A stretch of DNA of 7,420 nt from CAZYCC01 sp964645985 (GTDB lineage: Bacteria; Bacillota; Clostridia; Oscillospirales; CAG-272): positions 1 through 7,420 of the forward strand of contig CAZYCC010000078.1 of the NCBI GenBank assembly GCA_964645985.1, written 5' to 3'. A program made the translations under genes and the position numbers. Below are positions 1 through 5,107 of this stretch, piece after piece; position 1 is the stretch's first letter; every line of letters begins with the position of its first letter. The notes beneath the pieces are model-generated. The model saw nothing but the letters and a program-made list of their open reading frames with translations, did not search any database and was not told the origin of the DNA.

Positions 1-205
1 CGAGAACAGTGGGTGCGGCTCGCGAAAGTGGAAATGTCGACAGAGGCACTTCGGTTTCCCGAAAACTAATCCTTAGAGGGAGCAGCCGCAATCTCGACAA
101 AGCGGAGGTTCCCTCACACCTTCCCCCGCAGCGGTGCAGTTCAAATTACGACCGAGGCAATGCGGTTTCCCGAAAACAACACCCCCGAGGCGGCGCTTCA
201 AACCC
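1..205. repeat. degenerate tandem array, period about 56 bp (left block)
   Basis: Three units can be aligned, beginning with CGAC at 38, 95 and 149 (spacings 57 and 54), plus the tail of a fourth that starts outside the window. The best-kept part is GGTTTCCCGAAAAC, exact at 53-66 and 164-177. The middle unit (95-148) is decayed there, reading GGTTCCCTCACACC. The partial first unit shows CGAGAAC at 1-7, about one period before the CGAAAAC at 60. Unit ends are also related: GCAGTTCAAAT near 136-146 resembles GCGCTTCAAAC near 193-203. No open frame here looks like a protein. A second block of the same family lies at the right edge. Function unknown. Confidence 0.65.
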
Positions 206-211
206 CCCCCC
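203..211. repeat. homopolymer run of nine C
   Basis: Nine consecutive C residues lie in the non-coding stretch downstream of dnaB. The run is next to a hairpin, GGAGCG (212-217) and CGCTCC (222-227) with a four-base loop. It is outside any gene and distant from any promoter I can see, so there is no reason to call it a phase-variation switch. Confidence 0.9.
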
Positions 212-237
212 GGAGCGGTCGCGCTCCTCCCAATGAA

Positions 238-252
238 GAGGCAAAATGCCTC
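238..252 (-). terminator. possible weak terminator hairpin after dnaB
   Basis: GAGGC (238-242) pairs with GCCTC (248-252) around a five-base loop. On the minus strand the hairpin overlaps the dnaB stop codon and is followed by TTCATT, which is not a proper U tract. A second hairpin (212-227) follows, ending in a G run. Neither is a textbook Rho-independent terminator, so dnaB transcription may end here only partly or run into the repeats. Confidence 0.3.
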
Positions 253-1576
253 ATGAAAATTCCTCGCGCGCAAGAGACGCGAACTTCGTGAACTTCCCGA
301 GGAAGGTCATCTGCACGGTTTTGGTATCGCCGTGGCGGTTCTTCGCGACGATCACCTCGGCGAGGTTGTGGTTTTCGGGGGTGGGGTGGTAGTACTCCTC
401 GCGGTAGAGCAGCAGCACCATATCGGCGTCCTGCTCAATGGAGCCGGAGTCGCGCAGCTCGATGAGAGACGGGCGCTTTTCCTTCTCGCGGTCGGGGCCG
501 CGGTTAAGCTGCGAGCAGACGATGACCGGCACCGCAAGGTCTTTCGCCATCAGTTTGAGGCTGCGCGTGATCTCGCCCACCTGCGTCGCCTTGGTGTCGC
601 TGCGGCGGCTCGCTTCCTTGTCGGGCAGCATCAGCTGCAGGTAATCGATGACGACAAGCCCGAGATTCTCTATCTTGTGCAGCTTTGCTTTCATGGAGGA
701 GACCGTCGCCTCGCCGCCGTCGTCGATGTAGACAGGCAGCTTCGCTAACTCCGCCTCCGCGGCGACCACCTTGCTCCAGTCATCGACCGATAGGTCGCCC
801 CGGCGCAGCGTCGCGCTGTCGACCGCCGCCTCGCCGGAGATCATCCGCTTGCAGAGCTGAACGTCTGTCATTTCCATGGAAAAAATAGCGACCGCGCGCC
901 CGCTCCTTCGCGCGACGCTCGTCGCGACATTCATCGCGAAGCCTGTTTTGCCCATCCCCGGCCGCCCGCCGACGATAACGAGGTCGCCCGGCCCCATCCC
1001 GGTGATAACGGCGTCGAGATCCCCGAACCCGGTCGGCAGCCCGGCGGTTTCCCCTTTCGACAGCTCCTCTTGCGTGCGCAGAACGACGTCTGAAATAGCC
1101 TTGAGGCTGCCGCCCGCCGCGCCGCGCGCGATCTCCTCCACGCGGCTGTAGGCGTAGTCGAGCAGCCGCGCCGCCTCCTCGCTCTCCTCCACTGCCTTTG
1201 TAGCGACGTCCTCGCACATTTCAAGCAGGCGCCGCAGCAGGCTCTTGTCGCGCACAATGCGCGCGTAGTCGACGAGATTAGACGCGGTCGGCACGGTGTC
1301 CGCGGCGTTTTTGAGGTAGGCGATGGTCTCCTCGCGCGGCGCGCCCCCTGCAACGAGCCGGTCGATCACCGTGACGACGTCAAGGCTCCGCCCCTGCAAA
1401 AAGAGCGACTGCATCGCGCCGAAAATGTCGCGGTTCAGCTCGAAATAAAAGTCGTCCGGGGAGAGCAGTTCCGCCACATCGCTGAAGCGGTTCGGGTCGA
1501 CGATCACCGCGCCGATTACCGACTTTTCCGCCTCCGCGTCAAGCGGCACCCTCCGTTTTGATAGTTCGTCCGCCAT
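251..1576 (-). CDS. dnaB: replicative DNA helicase DnaB
   Basis: This is the hexameric ATP-driven helicase that unwinds DNA at the replication fork and recruits primase, in the cytoplasm. The protein is 441 residues, normal for the family. Residues about 8-110 form the DnaB N-terminal helical domain (PLDAEAEKSVIGAVI, then FYFELNRDIF). A linker helix follows, and the RecA-like ATPase domain begins near 175. Visible motifs are Walker A GGRPGMGKT (203-211), Walker B VVIDYLQLM (308-316), the SQLNRG segment (355-360), LRDSGSIEQDAD (374-385), and the C-terminal KNRHGDT (412-418). The family's usual signature is complete. The ATG at 1576 starts the N-terminal domain correctly and lies about 20 nt below a strong promoter. 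The leader has no Shine-Dalgarno sequence. It is transcribed divergently from the carboxypeptidase-like gene. In many Firmicutes rplI precedes dnaB; here it does not. In Bacillus subtilis this helicase is named dnaC. Confidence 0.97.
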   Translation of the reverse strand: MADELSKRRVPLDAEAEKSVIGAVIVDPNRFSDVAELLSPDDFYFELNRDIFGAMQSLFLQGRSLDVVTVIDRLVAGGAPREETIAYLKNAADTVPTASNLVDYARIVRDKSLLRRLLEMCEDVATKAVEESEEAARLLDYAYSRVEEIARGAAGGSLKAISDVVLRTQEELSKGETAGLPTGFGDLDAVITGMGPGDLVIVGGRPGMGKTGFAMNVATSVARRSGRAVAIFSMEMTDVQLCKRMISGEAAVDSATLRRGDLSVDDWSKVVAAEAELAKLPVYIDDGGEATVSSMKAKLHKIENLGLVVIDYLQLMLPDKEASRRSDTKATQVGEITRSLKLMAKDLAVPVIVCSQLNRGPDREKEKRPSLIELRDSGSIEQDADMVLLLYREEYYHPTPENHNLAEVIVAKNRHGDTKTVQMTFLGKFTKFASLAREEFS

Positions 1577-1603
1577 AAGCCCGAAAGAGACAAAGTTTTA
1601 TAT

Positions 1604-1632
1604 AGTATACCACACAGCAAAAGCGCTGTCAA
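1604..1632 (-). promoter_or_regulatory. sigma-A promoter of dnaB
   Basis: On the minus strand the -35 box is TTGACA (1632-1627), the spacer is exactly 17 bp, and the -10 box is TATACT (1609-1604), preceded by TGG, an extended -10 element. The expected start point is near 1597, giving a leader of about 21 nt ending at the ATG (1576). The leader is pyrimidine-rich and has no Shine-Dalgarno match. The promoter stands back to back with the rightward promoter, with only 33 bp between the two -35 boxes. Confidence 0.85.
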
Positions 1633-1657
1633 CGAGGCGGGGCGGCGGGCGGCCTCG
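1633..1657. promoter_or_regulatory. inverted repeat between divergent promoters
   Basis: CGAGGC (1633-1638) and GCCTCG (1652-1657) form a perfect six-base inverted repeat with a 13-bp GC-rich spacer. It lies between the two divergent -35 boxes, where a shared operator could sit. In such GC-rich sequence a repeat this short can arise by chance, so it is only a candidate. Confidence 0.25.
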
Positions 1658-1665
1658 CCCCACGT

Positions 1666-1694
1666 TTGACATTGCCTCCCCGTCGTGCTATACT
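1666..1694 (+). promoter_or_regulatory. sigma-A promoter producing a near-leaderless mRNA
   Basis: TTGACA (1666-1671), a 17-bp spacer and TATACT (1689-1694), with an extended -10 TGC at 1686-1688, form a near-perfect promoter. The expected start point is 1700-1703, and the ATG of the downstream gene is at 1703, so there is no room for a ribosome-binding site. An in-frame GTG at 1685 lies inside the promoter, upstream of the start point, and cannot be the start codon for this transcript. Confidence 0.85.
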
Positions 1695-1702
1695 TGCCTA
1701 TT

Positions 1703-3118
1703 ATGAGAGCTTCTTTTTCGCGCGCGCTCGCGCGACCGCTCGCGCTGCTGCTCGCGCTCGCGCTTTGCGCCTCGGGAGCGGTCTTTTCGCGCGCGTCCGG
1801 GGAGGCGGAGGGCAACGTCATCCCAAGCGAGGCGCTGCCCGAGCGGCAGGATGAGAGCGTGCCGCCCGACCTCTCGCTCGCGGCGAGCGCGGTTCTTCTC
1901 AACCTCGACAGCGGGGATACGCTATACGAACTAAACGGCGACGCGCAGGTCTACCCCGCCTCCACCGTCAAGCTGATGACCGCGCTCGTCGCGTACGACG
2001 CGCTTTCGCAGCGCCTCGATGAGACGGTCACCGTGCCGGAGGAGGTGCCGCGGGACGCCGCGGGCGTGAAGATGAGCCTTCTCGCCGGGGAAAACGTGAC
2101 GGTGCGGCAGCTGTTCGCGGGGCTGATGGTCGCCGGGGCAAACGACGCCGCGATGCTGCTCGCTAATCTCGCCTCGGGCAGCACCGAGCTGTTTGTCGCG
2201 AAAATGAACGAGCGCGCGCAGGATCTCGGGCTATCCTCAACGCGCTTTGCCAATGTCACGGGGGTGGACGATGTCGCCGGGCAGACCAGCGCGCGCGATG
2301 TCGCCGCGCTCGGCGCGACCGTTTACGCGAACCAGTTTTTGTCGGAGCTTGCCGCTATTCCTCTCTACGAGATACCGGCGACCAATCTGCAGGGCGCGCG
2401 AAACCTTCACGCGCGCAATTACTTCCTCTCGCGGCGCATTTACCCCTATTATTACGACCCGGATGTCACGGGTCTGAACGCCGGCGCGACCGTGAAGGGC
2501 GGCAACTGCCTTGTCGCGACAAAGTCGCTTGGCAACGTGCGCTATCTCGCCGTTGTGATGGGCGCGCAGGAGACGAGCGCGGAATATAACGGGCAGGCGG
2601 TGACGGTCGCGTCCTGCTACAAATACGCGCAGGATCTGTTCAAATGGGGCTCGCGGAATTTCGTCTACAAGACGGTCATCTCGCCGATGAGCGTGCTCGG
2701 GGAGGTGCACGTCGATCTCGCGGTCGGCAGCGACGCCATTCCCGTCTGCCCGACGAGAACCATTCAGGTGTTCCTGCCGGAGGGCACTTCCCTTGCCGAC
2801 GCCGTGCGCGTCAAGCCGACGCTCGAGGTTGAGGAGCTGCAAGCGCCGGTCGAGGAGGGGCTCGAGGTCGGCAGCGTCACGGTGTACGGCTCCGATGGGC
2901 AGGTTATCGACAGCTGCCCGCTCGTGACGAAGCTCTCGGCGTCGCTCAGCCGCAGCTCCTTTCTCTGGACGCGTTTGCGCTCGGTCCTGCAAACCAAACT
3001 TTTCCGCCGCACGGTACTCATTCTCGCCGCCGCGATGATCGTCGCGGTCCTCATCACCGCCCGCGTGCGCTATGTCCGTGCGAAACGCCGCGTCGAGGAG
3101 GAGGAGCGGCGGGGGTAG
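1703..3118 (+). CDS. D-alanyl-D-alanine carboxypeptidase family protein (DacF/PBP5-like) with altered SxN and KTG motifs
   Basis: The family trims the terminal D-Ala from peptidoglycan stem peptides outside the membrane. From the ATG at 1703 the protein has 471 residues: a signal peptide (about 1-30, two Arg then an Ala/Leu core), a peptidase S11 domain (about 55-315), a PBP5 C-terminal beta domain (about 325-415), and a C-terminal membrane helix (about 436-454) with a basic tail. The SxxK motif is intact: S87-T88-V89-K90 in YPASTVKLMTA. The SxN position reads G145-A146-N147 where Ser is usual, and the KTG position reads N259-A260-G261 in GLNAGATVKGGNCLVATK. Two of the three catalytic motifs are therefore changed. 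It may be a divergent active subfamily, a penicillin-binding protein with low turnover, or a structural or regulatory pseudoenzyme. ATG 1703 was chosen because it begins the signal peptide and lies just after a perfect promoter. The gene is monocistronic and ends before a strong terminator. Confidence 0.9.
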   Translation: MRASFSRALARPLALLLALALCASGAVFSRASGEAEGNVIPSEALPERQDESVPPDLSLAASAVLLNLDSGDTLYELNGDAQVYPASTVKLMTALVAYDALSQRLDETVTVPEEVPRDAAGVKMSLLAGENVTVRQLFAGLMVAGANDAAMLLANLASGSTELFVAKMNERAQDLGLSSTRFANVTGVDDVAGQTSARDVAALGATVYANQFLSELAAIPLYEIPATNLQGARNLHARNYFLSRRIYPYYYDPDVTGLNAGATVKGGNCLVATKSLGNVRYLAVVMGAQETSAEYNGQAVTVASCYKYAQDLFKWGSRNFVYKTVISPMSVLGEVHVDLAVGSDAIPVCPTRTIQVFLPEGTSLADAVRVKPTLEVEELQAPVEEGLEVGSVTVYGSDGQVIDSCPLVTKLSASLSRSSFLWTRLRSVLQTKLFRRTVLILAAAMIVAVLITARVRYVRAKRRVEEEERRG

Positions 3119-3156
3119 GGCGTTTCACGGCAAACACCGCGTCCCCACGCTCGCGC

Positions 3157-3187
3157 AAAACCCCGCTCACGCCGTGAGCGGGGTTTT
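3157..3187. terminator. bidirectional Rho-independent terminator
   Basis: A 14-bp perfect stem (3157-3170 with 3174-3187) has a three-base loop, GCC. Four A residues precede it and four T residues end it, so it reads as a terminator on both strands. It sits between the convergent carboxypeptidase-like gene (stop at 3118) and the MBOAT gene (stop at 3202) and can serve both. On the plus strand it continues TTTTCTGTT. Confidence 0.9.
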
Positions 3188-3201
3188 CTGTTATCCCTTT
3201 G

Positions 3202-5052
3202 TCAAAACCTCGTGTAGAGGAACGGGTTGTAGCTCTCGCCGATGAGGTAGGCAACCGACAGGACGAGCAGCGCGAGGCAGACCACTCCGCGCGCGACCGA
3301 CGGCGCTCCGGGTTCGCGCGCCATCCCCTCCTCCGGGGCTGCGGCTCCCGCCGCCGATTCGCCTCGCCCGCCGCGCGCAGCAGAAACCTCGCTCGCCGGG
3401 GGCGCGCAGCCGTCGGCAGCAGCGGCGTAGGCCTCTTTCTCCGCGAGCGCGTTGTCGCCGACGGTCGCGGCGGAGGGGTCGCTTGCCGCAGATAATGCTC
3501 CCGCCCCCGCGTCGGCGGAGCTACCCGCTCTCTCGGGCGCGCCGCCCCCGGCGGCGAGCGGGGCGTGCGCGGGGGAGCCGAGTTTCCCGTAGGAAGTTCC
3601 GCTCGCCATGGGTGCGGCGGTCGCTTTGCCTATCCCGCGCAGATTCCGCGCTTTACTCTCGAGCCATTTCCCAAAAGAGGCGGGGAGATGGGTGGAGGCG
3701 AGGGCGCAGACGAGCAGGAGCGGCAGCGCGGTGCGCAGATAGTAGAAGGACATCGGCGAGGAGGCGGGGACGCCCACCCCGAAGAGCGCGCGCAGCATCG
3801 CGGCGAAGGACATCTCGCCCGGCGCGCCCGCGAAGATCACCCATCCGAAGAAGACAACAGTTAGCGCGTAGGCGTGCGCGGCGAGCGCGCGCAGCCGCCC
3901 GGGCCGCTCCAGAGCCCGCAGGAGAAACAGCTTCTCTATGAGCAAAAACGCGAAGAAATAAAGCCCCCAAAGAAGAAAATTCCATCCCGCCCCGTGCCAT
4001 AGACCCGTGAGGCTCCAGACGATTAGCAGGTTGAGGATTTGCCGCGCAAGACCCCGCCGGTTGCCGCCGAGCGGAATGTAGAGGTACTCGCGAAACCAGG
4101 AGGAGAGCGTGATGTGCCAGCGGCGCCAGAAGTCGGTAATCGAGCGCGCCTCGTAGGGGTAGCGGAAGTTTTCCGGGAAGCGGAAGCCGAGCATTTGCCC
4201 CATCCCGATCGCCATATCGCTGTAGCCCGAAAAATCGAAATAGATTTGAAAGAAGTAGGATAGCGACGCCGTCCACGCCATGAGGCAGGTGAAGGAGCCG
4301 ATGTCCGCGTAGCTCTTGAGCGCCTCGCACAGCGCCCCCGCGGAGTTGGCGAGAATCGCCTTTTTCGAGAGGCCCACGCAGAACCGGCAGACCCCCTCCG
4401 CCGCCTCGGGAACCGTAATTCGCCGCGCGGTGAGGTCGCGCTCCACATCGGTGTAGCGCACAATGGGCCCGGCTATCAGCTGCGGGAAGAGCGCGACATA
4501 GGTGAAAAAGTCAAGGAAATTGCGCTGCGGCGCGACCTTGCCGCGGTATACGTCGATGACGTAGGAGAGGGTCTGAAAGGTGTAGAAGGAGATACCTATT
4601 GGCAGGGCGAGGGAAATGAGAAAGTCGAAGGGAGAGGTGTTTGCCGGCGCGTGCCCGAGCGAGGTCAGCAAGTTTAAAAGGCTTTGCGCGAGGAATCCCG
4701 CGTACTTGAAAAAGGCAAGGCAGCCGATGTTCGCCGTCAGCGTGACGATGAGCGCCGAGCGCGCGAGAGCGCGCTTCTCGCGTCGCCTCGCGCACCCGAT
4801 GAGCAGCCCCGCGCCGTAATCGAGCGCGGCGGTCGCCGCCATTAGAAGGAGAAATTTCGGCTCCTCCCAGCCGTAAAAGACGAGGCTGCAGAGCAGCAGC
4901 CAGGCGTTGCACAGCCTGTTCTTGCGGCGAGCAGCATCGGCGGGGGAACCTCTCCCGCGCAAGACCCGCTCGGGCAGAGCGCGCAGCAAAAAATTCCCCG
5001 CGAGGACTACCGGGAAGAAAAGGCAGAGAAAGAGCGGCGAGGCAAAGACCAT
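3202..5052 (-). CDS. MBOAT family membrane O-acyltransferase (AlgI/PatA-like)
   Basis: MBOAT proteins of this type move an acyl group, usually acetyl, across the cytoplasmic membrane so that a partner can attach it to a surface polymer. The protein has 616 residues against about 460-500 usual for the family. Family landmarks are clear: NRLCNAWLLLCSLVFYGWEEP near 45-65, QLIAGPIVRY (191-200), YFDFSGYSDMAIGMGQMLGF (271-290), RFPENFRYPY (291-300), FWRRWHITLSSWFREYLYIPLGG (308-330, containing H313) and LTGLWHGAGWNFLLWG (348-363), whose H353 is the conserved catalytic-site His. The end, ESYNPFLYTRF, matches the usual family C-terminus. A low-complexity insertion (about 472-587) separates the last helix from the core. 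The ATG at 5052 has AGGGG nine bases upstream. It is the second gene of an operon, 45 bp after the SGNH lipoprotein gene. The acyl acceptor cannot be told from sequence. Confidence 0.93.
   Translation of the reverse strand: MVFASPLFLCLFFPVVLAGNFLLRALPERVLRGRGSPADAARRKNRLCNAWLLLCSLVFYGWEEPKFLLLMAATAALDYGAGLLIGCARRREKRALARSALIVTLTANIGCLAFFKYAGFLAQSLLNLLTSLGHAPANTSPFDFLISLALPIGISFYTFQTLSYVIDVYRGKVAPQRNFLDFFTYVALFPQLIAGPIVRYTDVERDLTARRITVPEAAEGVCRFCVGLSKKAILANSAGALCEALKSYADIGSFTCLMAWTASLSYFFQIYFDFSGYSDMAIGMGQMLGFRFPENFRYPYEARSITDFWRRWHITLSSWFREYLYIPLGGNRRGLARQILNLLIVWSLTGLWHGAGWNFLLWGLYFFAFLLIEKLFLLRALERPGRLRALAAHAYALTVVFFGWVIFAGAPGEMSFAAMLRALFGVGVPASSPMSFYYLRTALPLLLVCALASTHLPASFGKWLESKARNLRGIGKATAAPMASGTSYGKLGSPAHAPLAAGGGAPERAGSSADAGAGALSAASDPSAATVGDNALAEKEAYAAAADGCAPPASEVSAARGGRGESAAGAAAPEEGMAREPGAPSVARGVVCLALLVLSVAYLIGESYNPFLYTRF
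3292..3639 (-). other. Ala/Gly/Ser-rich low-complexity insertion in the MBOAT protein
   Basis: Residues about 472-587 are dominated by Ala, Gly, Ser, Pro and acidic residues, with no hydrophobic helix. They lie between a helix ending near 452 plus a short basic segment and the final membrane helix (about 587-603). AlgI/PatA-type proteins normally have only a short loop there. The reading frame stays open and the canonical C-terminus follows, so this is an insertion and not a frameshift. It contains ASEVSAA, resembling the SEVSS repeats of the operon partner. Confidence 0.8.
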
Positions 5053-5066
5053 AGGGTATTTCCCCT
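5053..5066 (-). promoter_or_regulatory. Shine-Dalgarno site of the MBOAT gene in a small inverted repeat
   Basis: On the minus strand AGGGG (5066-5062) lies nine bases before the ATG and is the only clear Shine-Dalgarno sequence among the four genes. The same bases form AGGG and CCCT arms of a four-base-pair inverted repeat reaching the start codon, so the site might be partly masked by RNA folding. That last point is inference. Confidence 0.5.
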
Positions 5067-5068
5067 GA

Positions 5069-5084
5069 TGTTTCCCGTGAAAAA
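5069..5084. promoter_or_regulatory. parS-like sequence, 14 of 16 matches
   Basis: TGTTTCCCGTGAAAAA differs from the parS core TGTTTCACGTGAAACA at two positions. It lies in the 45-bp gap between the SGNH gene and the MBOAT gene. Its left half also resembles the Noc-binding consensus of Bacillus (TTTCCCGGGAAA type), and it resembles the GGTTTCCCGAAAAC core of the window's end repeats. It could be a weak ParB site, another repeat copy, or chance. Confidence 0.35.
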
Positions 5085-5090
5085 CCCCGG

Positions 5091-5107
5091 GGGAGCGCTA
5101 AGCTCCC
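5091..5107 (-). terminator. hairpin at the end of the SGNH gene
   Basis: GGGAGC and GCTCCC (minus strand 5107-5102 and 5096-5091) pair around a five-base loop holding part of the TAG stop codon. Five T residues follow, but only after CCGGGG, so this is at best a leaky attenuator. Some read-through into the MBOAT gene is expected, because I see no separate promoter in the 45-bp gap. Confidence 0.3.

Noticed and set aside
1..205. CRISPR array
   Set aside because: Units diverge throughout, there are no constant-length unique spacers between identical repeats, and no cas gene is nearby.
203..211. Phase-variable C tract
   Set aside because: It lies downstream of dnaB in non-coding DNA, outside any coding or promoter sequence that slippage could switch.
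9..236. 75-codon open frame over the left repeat block
   Set aside because: It encodes only the repeats themselves, with no ribosome-binding site and no domain. The repeats differ in length by amounts that break the frame.
1685..1687. GTG start for the carboxypeptidase-like gene
   Set aside because: It lies within the promoter, upstream of the expected transcript start. The ATG at 1703 begins a proper signal peptide.
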